DNA of 64,000 nucleotides from Labrys wisconsinensis (lineage in GTDB: Bacteria > Pseudomonadota > Alphaproteobacteria > Rhizobiales > Labraceae): NCBI RefSeq assembly GCF_030814995.1, contig NZ_JAUSVX010000001.1, positions 868,001 through 932,000 of the forward strand, in the 5' to 3' direction. Position numbers and translations under genes: made by a program. The notes beneath the pieces are model-generated. The model did not search any database, was not told the DNA's origin, and saw only the letters and a list, made by a program, of their open reading frames with translations. Numbering within the stretch: position 1 is the first letter of the stretch; each line of letters begins with the position of its first letter. Of this stretch, positions 41,141 to 50,182 are shown piece after piece.

Positions 41141-42235
41141 CTAGGCCCGGCCGCGCACGGCGGCGTCGGCGAGGACGACCGCGTGCTCCGGTGCAAAGGT
41201 CAGGTGGCGCCTGGCGCCGACGGCGGGCGGAGGCCTCGACGGATCGTTGGGCAGCTGCACCATGTGCACCGCGCCGTGCGTGTCGTGCGCATGGACATGG
41301 ATGAAATTGCCCTCGAAGGCGACTTCCTGCACCGTCACCGGCACGCTGTTCATGCCCTCCACCGGCTGGGCCTCCAGGGTCGAATGCTCCGGCCGGACAT
41401 AGACCTTGGCGCTCGCGCCCTGGCCGATGCCGGGCCCCAGGCGCGTGGCGAAGGTGCCCGCGGTGGTGTCGAAGCGCGCCGCCTCGCCCGCCACCGACAC
41501 GACCTGGCCGGCGAAGCGGTTGTTCTCGCCGACGAAGGAGGCGACGAAGCCGTTCGCCGGCGCGTTGTAGATCTCCTGCGGCGTGCCGACCTGCTGCAGC
41601 ACCCCCTGCGACATGATGCCGACCCGGTCGGACATCGCCAGCGCCTCGCCCTGGTCGTGGGTGATGTAGACGAAGGTGACGTTGGTGCGCTTCTGGATGG
41701 CGCGCAGCTCGCTGCGCATGTGCTGGCGCAGCTTGAGATCGAGCGCCGAGAGCGGCTCGTCGAGCAGCATCACCTTGGGCTCGACCGCCAGCGCCCGGGC
41801 GATGGCGACGCGCTGCTTCTGCCCGCCGGAGAGCTGGCTGACCCGCTTGTCGGCGGCATCCGGCAGGTCGACCAGGCGCAGGAGCTCGTCGGCCCGGCGC
41901 CGGCGCGTCTCCCTGGACACGCCGCGCACCTCCAGCCCGAAGGCGATGTTCTCCCAGACCGGCATCAGCGGGAACAGAGCCAGGTTCTGGAAGATCAGCG
42001 CCGTCGGCCGCTGGTTCGGCCCGATGCCGCGCATGTCGCGGCCGCCGATATGGATCGCGCCGGCGGTGGGGTCGTTGAAGCCGGAGATCATGCGTAGGAT
42101 CGTGGTCTTGCCGCAGCCCGACGGCCCGAGGAAGGAAAAGAACTCGCCGGCCCTGATCGTGACGTCGACGTTGTCGACCGCGCGGAACTTGCCGAATTCC
42201 ATGGTCACGCTGGAAAGCTGGACGTCTTCGCTCAT
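41141..42235 (-). CDS. ABC ATPase, PotA/PotG type
   Basis: A 364-residue ATPase: Walker A GPSGCGKTT (~38-46), Q-loop IFQNLALFPLMPVWEN, signature LSGGQKQRVAIARAL, Walker B VMLLDEPLSALD, His in YITHDQGEALAM, and a C-terminal TOBE domain (VRPEHSTLEAQP...). ATG 42235 (SEDVQLSSV) is preferred over a start 19 codons upstream that lacks conservation. Confidence 0.93.
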   Translation of the reverse strand: MSEDVQLSSVTMEFGKFRAVDNVDVTIRAGEFFSFLGPSGCGKTTILRMISGFNDPTAGAIHIGGRDMRGIGPNQRPTALIFQNLALFPLMPVWENIAFGLEVRGVSRETRRRRADELLRLVDLPDAADKRVSQLSGGQKQRVAIARALAVEPKVMLLDEPLSALDLKLRQHMRSELRAIQKRTNVTFVYITHDQGEALAMSDRVGIMSQGVLQQVGTPQEIYNAPANGFVASFVGENNRFAGQVVSVAGEAARFDTTAGTFATRLGPGIGQGASAKVYVRPEHSTLEAQPVEGMNSVPVTVQEVAFEGNFIHVHAHDTHGAVHMVQLPNDPSRPPPAVGARRHLTFAPEHAVVLADAAVRGRA

Positions 42236-42366
42236 CGGCCCCCGGCACTCAGGTTGGCGAGGCGGCAGCGCCGGCCTCGCGGGCAGGAACACGCAAATGC
42301 GATGCCATCGCCGCCGGCATGACGCGGGATGGACCCGGCGGCCCGTCTCAGGCCGCCGGCGGAGCA

Positions 42367-42389
42367 GCCCGCCCGTGACTCGGGCGGGC
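42367..42389 (-). promoter_or_regulatory. Intercistronic hairpin after binding-protein gene
   Basis: Perfect 9-bp stem GCCCGCCCG / CGGGCGGGC with a 5-nt loop, within the 168-bp gap between the binding-protein stop (42404) and the ATPase start (42235). Probably stabilises the binding-protein part of the message. Confidence 0.72.
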
Positions 42390-42403
42390 CGTGCGGCTCG
42401 GGC

Positions 42404-43549
42404 TCAGGCCGCCTTCCACTTGTCGGCGTATTCGCCGCGCAGCTTGACGAACCAGGCATCCTGGATCGGCCACCACCACAGCTTGGACAACGCATCGCCG
42501 GGATAGGCGCCATGATAGAACTCGGTGACCTTGGCATCCATCTTGTCGATGCCGCCCTTGCCGGTCGGGTTCGCCGAGAAGGCCGTGGCATTGAGGGCGG
42601 AGCCGTCGGCCGTGGAGACGAAGTTGGCGAACTCGTAGGCCTGCTCGGTGTTCTTGGCGTTCTTCATCAGGAAGTAGCCCTGAAGCCAGGCGAAGGCGCC
42701 TTCCTTCGGCGCGACGAAGCCGAACGCCAGCCCGTCCTTCTTCAGGTTGTAGCCGGTGGAGTCCCAGGTCAGGCCGAGGACGCAGCCATTGGTGCGGAAG
42801 GCGGCCTGGGCGTCGTTCTCGCCGTTCCAGAACTGGGCGATGTTGGACTTGTGCTTGATGGCCTCGGCCAGGACGATGTCCCAGATCTGCTTCATCGTCG
42901 CCTCGTCCTTGTAGCTGTCAAGGAAGGGCTTGGGCAGCTTGCCCTGCGAATCCAGCACACGGCCCATCGCCGCGAGCGAGGAATGGGCGCGCACCACCAC
43001 CTTGCCCTCGAACTTGGGGTCGAACAGGTCGGCCAGGCTCGCCTTGCCGTACTCGGTGTTGGCGTCCGTGGTGGAATAGGTCAGCGCCTCGGTGCCCCAG
43101 ACGCTCGGGATGAAGTAGCGCTTGCCGTCGACCTTGGCCGTGTCGCCGGCGACGCCGGTGACGAAGGCCTGGTCGTAGTTGTCGAGCTTGATCTTGGTCT
43201 CGTCCCAGGGCTGGGGGATGCCGTTCGCCACCCAGCTCGCCACGCGGTCGACCGTCGGCTCGACGAAATCCACCGCTCCGGTCTGCAGGGAGAGCTTGCA
43301 CTGGGCGAACATCGAATCCTGGTCGGGCTGCTCCAGGAAGTTCACCTTGATGCCGGTCTTGGCGGTGAAGCTGTCGAACAGCTTCTTGAAGTCGTAGCCC
43401 GACCAGCCCATGAAATTGACCTCCCCCGAGGAGGAGAAGGCGTTCGAGACGATCGCCGGCGAGGCGACCAGGCCGAGGCCGGCCGCAGCGCCCGCCTTCA
43501 GGATCGACCGGCGGCTGATGCCGCCCGGGGTCCAGATCTTGTCCTTCAT
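42404..43549 (-). CDS. Polyamine-type ABC substrate-binding protein (PotD/PotF-like)
   Basis: A 381-residue periplasmic protein with a twin-arginine-like leader (SRRSILKAGAAAGLGLVASPAIV, ~12-35). Mature part VNFMGWSGYDFKKLFDSFTAKTGIKVNFL and VGWDSTGYN-like WDSTGYNLKK are PotD/F features; FFIPSVWGTEAL-type region lines the ligand. ATG preceded by GGGAGA. Likely binds a polyamine or similar cation; the exact ligand is not readable. First gene of the minus-strand importer operon. Confidence 0.9.
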   Translation of the reverse strand: MKDKIWTPGGISRRSILKAGAAAGLGLVASPAIVSNAFSSSGEVNFMGWSGYDFKKLFDSFTAKTGIKVNFLEQPDQDSMFAQCKLSLQTGAVDFVEPTVDRVASWVANGIPQPWDETKIKLDNYDQAFVTGVAGDTAKVDGKRYFIPSVWGTEALTYSTTDANTEYGKASLADLFDPKFEGKVVVRAHSSLAAMGRVLDSQGKLPKPFLDSYKDEATMKQIWDIVLAEAIKHKSNIAQFWNGENDAQAAFRTNGCVLGLTWDSTGYNLKKDGLAFGFVAPKEGAFAWLQGYFLMKNAKNTEQAYEFANFVSTADGSALNATAFSANPTGKGGIDKMDAKVTEFYHGAYPGDALSKLWWWPIQDAWFVKLRGEYADKWKAA

Positions 43550-43920
43550 TGCAATGTCTCCCGTCTGGTTGTTGGCTCACGCCCTGCGGCGGAACGAAGC
43601 GACGCCCTGCTGCCCGTTTCGGGCTTGTTACAGTTCTTCCGGATGCGGTCCCGACAGGCCTTCCGGTCTGTCATGGAACGAAGACTTGCACGCTGGTCCG
43701 AAACTGACAACGGGAATGAGTCGCCGACATTCTCCACAAACGCCGCTTTTGTGTGCATGCCCGACATCCATGCAATCTGCGTGACACATGCGGCCACGTT
43801 TATCAGTGTATTGCGGATCGTTATGCGTGGGGAGCCCCTTTCGACCGACGCGGCGGAGGTCCCAGCCGGCCCGGCCGGGGACGGGCCGGGCGACGGCGGC
43901 AGGGGAGCGGGCGGCCGCCG
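43550..43920. promoter_or_regulatory. Intergenic region upstream of the PotF-type operon
   Basis: A 371-bp stretch without a gene, lower in G+C around 43680-43830. It must contain the promoter of the minus-strand importer operon, and the end of the FAD oxidase transcript. No repeat of families A or B is present and no exact promoter or operator is claimed. Confidence 0.45.
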
Positions 43921-45312
43921 TCAGGCCGGCGGCAGCACCTTGCCAGGGTTGAGGATGCCGCGCGGGTCAAGCGCCGCCTTCACCGCCCGCATCGCCGCGA
44001 GCTTGCCGGGGTCGCCGTGGCGCGCCAGCGCCTCGCGCTTGTCGAGGCCGACGCCGTGCTCGGCCGAGAAGGCGCCGCCGGCCTCGCGCAGGCCTTCGTA
44101 GAGCGCCGCCTCGATCGCCTCGTGCGGAACGTGCTCCGGCCTCTCCCGGCGCGCGGCCATCACGTGCAGATTGCCGTCGGCGAGATGGCCGATGAAGTGC
44201 AGCTCCAGCGCCGGGTCGACGGCGGCGAGGCACCGGCCGGCCTCGGCGACATAGGCGTCGATGCGCGCCGGCGGCACCGAGACGTCGTACCACAGCTCCA
44301 GCCCGTAGGCGCGGCCGATGGCGTCCGAGGCTTCGCGAATCAGCCAGATCGTCTCGCGCTGCTTCAGCGTGGCGGCGACGACGCCGCCCTGGATGCCGGC
44401 GCTCTCCCACACCGTGGCGAGCCCGTCCTCCAGGGCCTCGCGCGTCTCCGCCTCGATCGATCCCGAGACCTCGACGATGAGGTGCACCGGCGCGCCGAGC
44501 CCGAGCGCCCCGCCGTCGACCCCGAGCGCCGCCGCCGAGCCCGTGGCATAGCCGCCACTCATGATCTCCGCCGCCTGCAGGCTCGGACCGTCCGCGCCGA
44601 GGAAGTGCCGCACGACGGCGAGCGCCGCCGCGGCGCCGGGCAGGCCGATCAGCGCCGTGGCGCGCGGACCGGGCAGCGGCTCCAGCCGGATCACCGCCCG
44701 GGTGACGACGCCGAGCGTGCCCTCCGAGCCGACCAGGAGCTGCTTGAGGTCGTAGCCGCTCGAGGTCTTCAGCACCTGCGTCATGTCGTCGATCACCGTG
44801 CCGTCGGCCAGCACCGCCTCCAGGCCCAGCACCCGGTGGCGCATGACGCCGTGGCGGAAGGCACGGATGCCGCCGGCGCAGGTGGCGATCATGCCGCCGA
44901 TGGTGGCCGAGCCGCGCGCGGCGGTGTCGATCGCCGGGTCGAGCCCGTGCTCGGCCGCCGCCTGCTGCAGCCGCTCCAGCGTCACGCCGGCCTCGACCAC
45001 GGCGGTGCGGCCGACCGGGTCGATCGCCGCGACGGCGGCCATGCGCGTCAGCGACAGCACCACCTCGCCCGGCAGCGACACAGCCCCGCCGACCAGGCCG
45101 GTGCGCCCGCCCTGCGGCACCACGCCGATACCGCGCTCATGGCAGAAGGCCAGCAGGCGCGACACCTCGGCGGTGGTCGCCGGCGACACCACCAGGCCGG
45201 CATCGAGGTTGTGCGGGTTCCAGCCGGGATCGAGCAGCGCCACCGCGGCGCCGGCCCGCACCGCCTCCGGGCCGAGCAGGCCGGCGAGCTCGTCGGCCAG
45301 GGCCGCGGTCAT
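43921..45312 (-). CDS. FAD-linked oxidase, GlcD/D-2-hydroxyglutarate dehydrogenase family
   Basis: A 463-residue VAO-family flavoprotein. The N-terminal FAD domain holds VVPQGGRTGLVGGAV and the PP-loop region RGSATIGGMIATCAGGIRAFRHG; the C-terminal catalytic part has LHFIGHLADGNLHV and FSAEHGVGLDK. Members oxidise D-lactate, glycolate or D-2-hydroxyglutarate and pass electrons to quinone or ETF. Last gene of a three-gene operon with 4-bp overlaps (DNA glycosylase, esterase, oxidase). Confidence 0.9.
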   Translation of the reverse strand: MTAALADELAGLLGPEAVRAGAAVALLDPGWNPHNLDAGLVVSPATTAEVSRLLAFCHERGIGVVPQGGRTGLVGGAVSLPGEVVLSLTRMAAVAAIDPVGRTAVVEAGVTLERLQQAAAEHGLDPAIDTAARGSATIGGMIATCAGGIRAFRHGVMRHRVLGLEAVLADGTVIDDMTQVLKTSSGYDLKQLLVGSEGTLGVVTRAVIRLEPLPGPRATALIGLPGAAAALAVVRHFLGADGPSLQAAEIMSGGYATGSAAALGVDGGALGLGAPVHLIVEVSGSIEAETREALEDGLATVWESAGIQGGVVAATLKQRETIWLIREASDAIGRAYGLELWYDVSVPPARIDAYVAEAGRCLAAVDPALELHFIGHLADGNLHVMAARRERPEHVPHEAIEAALYEGLREAGGAFSAEHGVGLDKREALARHGDPGKLAAMRAVKAALDPRGILNPGKVLPPA

Positions 45313-45989
45313 GGCCTGGCGGCCGCGTGCGGAAGGTGCCGGGCGAGGAATTCGCCGCCGAGGCGCAGGCCGTCGCCGTCGATGCCGTGGCCGACGCCGC
45401 GGCTCATATGGAACTCGACCGGCACGCCGAGGGCGGCCAGCCCCTGGACCGAGAACATCAGCGCCTCCGGCGGGATCACCTGGTCCTCATCGCCGTGCAC
45501 CAGCAGCACCGGCGGGCGCGCCGTCACCTCCGCCTGCATCGCGGCGGGCTCCTGGTCCTCCGGCGTCACCAGGAGGCCGGAATAGCCGATGATCGCCGCC
45601 GGCTGCGGCCGGCGCAGGCCTGCATGCAGCGCCATCATGGTGCCCTGGCTGAAGCCGACCAGCGCCAGGGCTTCCGGCGGCAGGCCGAGACGCTCGAGCT
45701 CGGCGTCGAGGAAGGCGTTCAGCACCGGCATCGCCGCCTGCACCCCGCGCCAGCGCTCGTGCGGGACGCGGAAGGTCAGAGGGAACCATTGCCGGCCAAA
45801 GGGCGCCCCGGCGCAGGGCTCCGGCGCGTGCGGCGAGACGAAGGCCGCGTCCGGCAGCAGCCCCTGCCAGTGCCGGCCGATATCGATCAGGTCGTTGCCG
45901 TCGGCGCCGTAGCCGTGCAGGAACACGACGAGGCTCCTGGCGGCGGCGCCGGAACGGGGGGCGAGGCGGGGGCCGTCGAGCAGCGTCAT
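45309..45989 (-). CDS. Carboxylesterase/phospholipase-type alpha/beta hydrolase
   Basis: A 226-residue alpha/beta hydrolase: oxyanion region VVFLHGYGADGNDL, nucleophile GFSQG, Asp in HGDEDQVIP and His in GVGHGID. Resembles YpfH and bacterial acyl-protein thioesterase-like esterases. Both ends overlap neighbouring genes by 4 bp. Confidence 0.92.
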   Translation of the reverse strand: MTLLDGPRLAPRSGAAARSLVVFLHGYGADGNDLIDIGRHWQGLLPDAAFVSPHAPEPCAGAPFGRQWFPLTFRVPHERWRGVQAAMPVLNAFLDAELERLGLPPEALALVGFSQGTMMALHAGLRRPQPAAIIGYSGLLVTPEDQEPAAMQAEVTARPPVLLVHGDEDQVIPPEALMFSVQGLAALGVPVEFHMSRGVGHGIDGDGLRLGGEFLARHLPHAAARP

Positions 45990-46648
45990 GTCGGGTCTCC
46001 GGTGGGCAGGGGCGCACCCTCGCGGCCCGCCTTCATCCAAGCGTAGTAGGCCCAGAGCAGCCGCGCGGCAACGCCCCGCCACGGCCGCCAGGCCTCCGCT
46101 TCGGCCAGCAGCGCCGCGGTCGTCGGCCGCGCCGGCAGGCCGAGCGCCGCGCGCGCCGCCTCCTGCACCGCGAGATCGCCCGCGGCGAAGGCGTCGGCAT
46201 GGCCGAGGCAGAACAGGAGGTAGACATCGGCGGTCCAGGGCCCGATGCCCTTGACCGCGGTCAGGGCGGCATGGGCCTCGTCGGGAGCGAGGCCGGCCAG
46301 CCCGTCGAGGTCGAGCCCCTCGGCCACCGCCTGCGCCAGCGCCCGCAGCGTGCGGATCTTGGGGCCGGACAGGCCGGCCGCCCGGAAGCGCGCCTCCTCG
46401 GCGCCGATGAGGTCGTCCGGTGAGAAGGGCGCGAACACCGCCCGGGTCCGCGCCCAGATGGCGCGGGCGCTCGCCACCGACACCTGCTGCGAGACGATGA
46501 TCCAGGCCAGCCCCTCGAAGCCGCCGGCGGTGCGCCGCAGCGGCGGCATGCCGGTGAGCCGGTGGGCGGCCGCCAGCCGGGGATCGGCGGCGGCGAGCGC
46601 CGCCATGCCCTCGGCGATGTCGTCCGGCGTCATGATGATGCGGGGCAT
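45986..46648 (-). CDS. DNA-3-methyladenine glycosylase II (AlkA-like)
   Basis: A 220-residue helix-hairpin-helix glycosylase. ALTAVKGIGPWTADVYLLFCLGHADAFAAGDLAVQ carries the HhH motif and the catalytic Asp; IIVSQQVSVASARAIW is the usual damaged-base pocket region. Short form without the AlkA N-terminal domain. It removes alkylated purines. ATG 46648 follows the usual domain start (PRIIMTPDDIAEGMAAL). Divergent from gluQ with a family B repeat in between. Confidence 0.92.
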   Translation of the reverse strand: MPRIIMTPDDIAEGMAALAAADPRLAAAHRLTGMPPLRRTAGGFEGLAWIIVSQQVSVASARAIWARTRAVFAPFSPDDLIGAEEARFRAAGLSGPKIRTLRALAQAVAEGLDLDGLAGLAPDEAHAALTAVKGIGPWTADVYLLFCLGHADAFAAGDLAVQEAARAALGLPARPTTAALLAEAEAWRPWRGVAARLLWAYYAWMKAGREGAPLPTGDPT

Positions 46649-46687
46649 GGGAGGGTCCGGATCCTGTCTTGCGAACGGCCCTGCCAC

Positions 46688-46818
46688 GACGCTGGCCGAT
46701 CCCCTCCCCCTTGCGGGGAGGGGTAGGGGGTGGGGGTCCTTCCGGACAGGGCGCGTACTACGTCGACCACCCCCACCCCTTATCCCTCCCCACAAGGGGG
46801 AGGGAAGACGCAAGCGTC
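46688..46818. repeat. Family B palindromic repeat, copy 4
   Basis: The shortest B copy: left unit about 46699-46740 and inverted right unit about 46769-46812. It lies in the divergent gap between the glycosylase and gluQ genes, the only copy in a position where both flanking promoters should be, so it is not simply a terminator. Confidence 0.87.
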
Positions 46819-46894
46819 GAGCTCGCTCCGGCAACGGTCCCATCTCGCTCCGCCGACGGCGCCCTGCTCCGATCCGACTCCTGCTTCCGTCTCT

Positions 46895-47833
46895 TTGCTT
46901 TCCCCGCCGAACTCCGGAAATATCCCGCCCTCCCGTCCCCGACGAGCGACGATCATTCCGAGCCCGCGTCCGACCTTCCGCTTCGCGCCCAGCCCCAACG
47001 GCCACCTGCATCTCGGCCATGCCTACTCGGCCCTGCTGAACGCCGATCTCGCGCGCCGCCGCGATGGCCGGCTGCTGCTGCGCATCGAGGACATCGACAT
47101 CACGCGCTGCCGGCCGGCCTTCGTCGCCGACCTCTTGGAGGATCTCGCCTGGCTCGGCCTGACCTTCGACGGGCCGCCGCGTCGCCAGTCCGAGCATTTC
47201 GCCGACTATGCCGCCGTGCTCGGGCGCCTCACGGCGAAGGGCCTGACCTATGCCTCGCTCGCCTCGCGCAAGGAGATCGCCGCCGCGGTCGCCGCGCTGG
47301 AGGCCGCCGGCGCCTGGCCGCGCGATCCCGACGGCGCGCCGCTGCATCCCCGCGCCGCCCTGCCGGATGACGCCGATGGCGCCCGCCTCGCCGCCGGCGA
47401 GCCACATGCGCTGCGGCTCGACATGGCCCGCGCGCGCGCGCTCGCCCCGCCGCTCGCCTGGACCGAGCAGGACCCCGACGGCACGCCTCGCACCGTGCCC
47501 GCCGATCCCGGGCGCTGGGGCGACGTGGTGCTGGCGCGCAAAGAATTCCCGGCGAGCTACCACATCGCCGTGGTGGTCGACGATGCCCTGCAGGGCGTCA
47601 CCGACGTGGTGCGCGGGCAGGACCTCTACGAGGCCACCGCCGTGCACCGGCTGCTGCAGCACCTCCTCGGCCTGCCGGCGCCGGCCTATCGCCATCACGG
47701 CCTGATCCGCGGCGGCGACGGCGAGAAGCTGTCCAAGAGCCTGGCCTCCAGGAGCCTGCGCGCCTTCCGGGCCGAGGGCGCCACGCCCGCCGATATCCGC
47801 CGGCTCGTCGGCCTGGCGGACGTTGCCGGCTGA
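46895..47833 (+). CDS. gluQ: Glutamyl-Q tRNA(Asp) synthetase
   Basis: About 290-312 residues of a truncated class I glutamyl-tRNA synthetase. FRFAPSPNGHLHLGHAYSAL is the HIGH region, LLLRIEDIDITRC follows, and GEKLSKSLASRS is the KMSKS loop; there is no anticodon-binding domain. It glutamylates queuosine in tRNA(Asp). The start is uncertain: there is no ATG or GTG close to the conserved core, TTG 46895 is the nearest usual codon, and an ATT at 46955 is possible. The zinc cysteines known from E. coli GluQ are replaced (TYASLASRKE). Confidence 0.9.
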   Translation: MLSPPNSGNIPPSRPRRATIIPSPRPTFRFAPSPNGHLHLGHAYSALLNADLARRRDGRLLLRIEDIDITRCRPAFVADLLEDLAWLGLTFDGPPRRQSEHFADYAAVLGRLTAKGLTYASLASRKEIAAAVAALEAAGAWPRDPDGAPLHPRAALPDDADGARLAAGEPHALRLDMARARALAPPLAWTEQDPDGTPRTVPADPGRWGDVVLARKEFPASYHIAVVVDDALQGVTDVVRGQDLYEATAVHRLLQHLLGLPAPAYRHHGLIRGGDGEKLSKSLASRSLRAFRAEGATPADIRRLVGLADVAG

Positions 47834-47909
47834 GATTGCCGGCGCCGGCGTCCCATGCGACAGAGCGGGTGTGGAGCGGCCCGGCCGCTCGCCTCGCGCG
47901 GAGACCTTT

Positions 47910-48572
47910 GTGAAGATCGCCTGCCTGCACACCCACGAGGGCAACGTCGCCATGTTCGAACAGGCCGCGGCGGCGCTCGGCCTTCCCGACGGCACGCTGC
48001 ATCATGAGGTCCGGCCGGAGCTGCTGCGCGCGGCCGAGGATGCCGGCGGGCTCACGCCCGCCATCGCGGACGAGACCGGCGCCATCCTGCTCGAGCTCGG
48101 CCGGGACGCCGACGCCGTGCTCCTGACCTGCTCGACCTTGGGGCAGGCGGCCGCCACGGCCGCACCGGCCGCCCCGGTTCCCATCCTGCGCGCGGACGGC
48201 GCGCTGGCGGAGCGGGCGACCGGCGCCGGCGGAGCGGTCGCGGTGCTCTGCGCCCTGGAAACGACGGTGGTGCCGACGACGCGGCTCTTCGCCGAAGCGG
48301 CGGCACGGTCCGGCGCCAGGCTCGACATCCGCCTCGTGCCCGGCGCCTGGGCCCTGTTCCGGGCCGGCGATCGCGACGGCTATCTCCGGGCGATCGCGCG
48401 GGCGGCGGACGAAGCCTATGGCGACGGCGCGTCGATCGTCGCCCTCGCCCAGGCGTCGATGACCGATGCCGCCGCTCTGGTCACCCGGGGGCCACGGCCG
48501 CTGAGCAGCCCGGCGGCCGGGCTGGCGGCAGCCGTCGAACGGATCGGCGCGGCATCCCCGCAGGCCGTCTGA
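47910..48572 (+). CDS. Aspartate/glutamate racemase-like protein
   Basis: A 220-residue protein of the Asp/Glu/hydantoin racemase fold. The N-terminal catalytic cysteine is Cys74 in AVLLTCSTLGQAA; the expected second cysteine near the C-terminal half is replaced (SIVALAQASMTDAA). Loss of one of the two cysteines is seen in relatives that are not true racemases. GTG start at 47910 because conserved sequence starts KIACLHTHEGN. It begins 76 bp after gluQ. Function unknown. Confidence 0.78.
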   Translation: MKIACLHTHEGNVAMFEQAAAALGLPDGTLHHEVRPELLRAAEDAGGLTPAIADETGAILLELGRDADAVLLTCSTLGQAAATAAPAAPVPILRADGALAERATGAGGAVAVLCALETTVVPTTRLFAEAAARSGARLDIRLVPGAWALFRAGDRDGYLRAIARAADEAYGDGASIVALAQASMTDAAALVTRGPRPLSSPAAGLAAAVERIGAASPQAV

Positions 48573-48599
48573 CGGCATCGGCCGCTGCGGTTCACGCCG

Positions 48600-49061
48600 C
48601 TACACCGGCACCACCACCAGGGCCGCGCCGTCCACCCGCGTCACCTTGACCCGCGTGCCGGCCGGCGCGTCGGCGCCGGTCACCCGCCAGACCGTGTCGT
48701 CGATCCGCACCCGGCCGCCGCCATGGACGATCGGATCGGCCAGCACGAATTCGCGGCCGACAAAGGCCTCGGCCCGGCGGTTGAGGAAGGGGCTGTCGCT
48801 GCTGCGGGCGGCGACGCGCCGCATCACAGAGCGGCCGATCGCCGCCGAGGCCAGCGCGAGCACGGCGAAGACCAGCAGCTCCTGCTGCCAGGTGAGGTTG
48901 ACGAAGACGAGGCTGACGACGCCGGTCGCCGCGGCGCCGAGCCCGAGCCAGAACATGAAGGCGCCGGGCGCGGCGAGCTCCAGGATCATCAGCACGGCCG
49001 CCACCAGGAACCAGGTCCAGATGCCGAGCGCGAGAAGGGCGCTTTCGGCCATGCCGCTCAT
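48600..49061 (-). CDS. NfeD family membrane protein
   Basis: A 153-residue protein with three membrane segments ([45 protein letters not shown]) and a C-terminal OB-fold ending [36 protein letters not shown]. NfeD proteins work with SPFH proteins in membrane microdomains. It overlaps the upstream SPFH gene by 4 bp. Confidence 0.92.
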   Translation of the reverse strand: MSGMAESALLALGIWTWFLVAAVLMILELAAPGAFMFWLGLGAAATGVVSLVFVNLTWQQELLVFAVLALASAAIGRSVMRRVAARSSDSPFLNRRAEAFVGREFVLADPIVHGGGRVRIDDTVWRVTGADAPAGTRVKVTRVDGAALVVVPV

Positions 49062-50035
49062 TCCTCGCGGGGCTCGACGCGCGGAATGCCGCCGGCCGGC
49101 CGGCGCGCCGGGGGCGTGGCGGCATCGCCGAACACGCTCTTGGCGATCTCGCCGATGCCGGCCAGCGAGCCGATCAGGGCGGTCGCCTCCATCGGCAGCA
49201 CCAGCACCTTCTGGTTGGGCGCCGAGGCCAGGCTCTGGAACGCCTTCACATATTTGTCGGCGATGAAGTAGTTGAGCGCCGCGGTGTCGCCCTTGGAGAT
49301 CGCCTCGGAGACCACGAGCGTGGCGGCGGCTTCGGCCTGCGCCGAACGCTCGCGGGCTTCGGCGTCACGGAAGGCGGCTTCCTTGCGGCCCTCGGCCTCC
49401 AGCACCTGCGCCTGCTTCTGGCCCTCGGCCTTGAGGATCTCCGACTGGCGCTGGCCTTCCGCCTCCAGGATCACGGCGCGCTTCTCGCGCTCGGCCTTCA
49501 TCTGCCGACCCATGGCGGCGATCAGGTCGGCCGGCGGCACGATGTCCTTGATCTCGACGCGAGTGACCTTGACGCCCCAGCTCGTCGCGGCGGCGTCGAC
49601 CACGTTGAGCAGCCGCACATTGATCTCGTCGCGATGCGACAGGAGCTGGTCGAGGTCCATCGAGCCCATGACCGTGCGGATATTGGTCATGATCAGGTTC
49701 AGGGCGGCGCTGTTGAGGTTGGAGACCTCATAGGCCGCCTTGGCGGCATCGATCACCTGGTAGAAGGCGACGCCGTCGACCGCGACGGTAGCATTGTCCT
49801 TGGTGATGATCTCCTGCCGAGGGACATCGAGCACCTGCTCCATCACGTTCATCTTCGCGCCGATCGTGTCGAAGAAGGGCACGATCAGGTTGAGGCCGGG
49901 AGACAGCGTGCGGGTGTATCGGCGGAAGCGCTCGACGGTGTAGGTGTAGCCCTGCGGCACGGTCTTGATGCCGGCGAACAGCACGAGCACGATCAGAACG
50001 GCAACGACGATCAAGACGATATTCGCGCCCGACAT
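49058..50035 (-). CDS. SPFH/band 7 protein (QmcA/stomatin-like)
   Basis: A 325-residue membrane-anchored SPFH protein. N-terminal segment ~5-22 is hydrophobic; the SPFH core runs from [20 protein letters not shown] to [12 protein letters not shown]; a long coiled coil ([22 protein letters not shown]...) follows. Forms large ring assemblies in lipid microdomains with NfeD. ATG 50035 precedes the membrane segment directly. Confidence 0.93.
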   Translation of the reverse strand: MSGANIVLIVVAVLIVLVLFAGIKTVPQGYTYTVERFRRYTRTLSPGLNLIVPFFDTIGAKMNVMEQVLDVPRQEIITKDNATVAVDGVAFYQVIDAAKAAYEVSNLNSAALNLIMTNIRTVMGSMDLDQLLSHRDEINVRLLNVVDAAATSWGVKVTRVEIKDIVPPADLIAAMGRQMKAEREKRAVILEAEGQRQSEILKAEGQKQAQVLEAEGRKEAAFRDAEARERSAQAEAAATLVVSEAISKGDTAALNYFIADKYVKAFQSLASAPNQKVLVLPMEATALIGSLAGIGEIAKSVFGDAATPPARRPAGGIPRVEPREE

Positions 50036-50182
50036 ACCCGAATCCTCCCCTGGAATTGGGCCGGACTGTGGACGTCGCGTGCCGTGGGGGCAAGTGCGAA
50101 GGCGCACGCGAAAGGCGGAGCGTGGCGTAACGCCCTGCGCTGATCCCAGGATGCTTCAGGCGCGACGCTCACCGTGTCCCCC

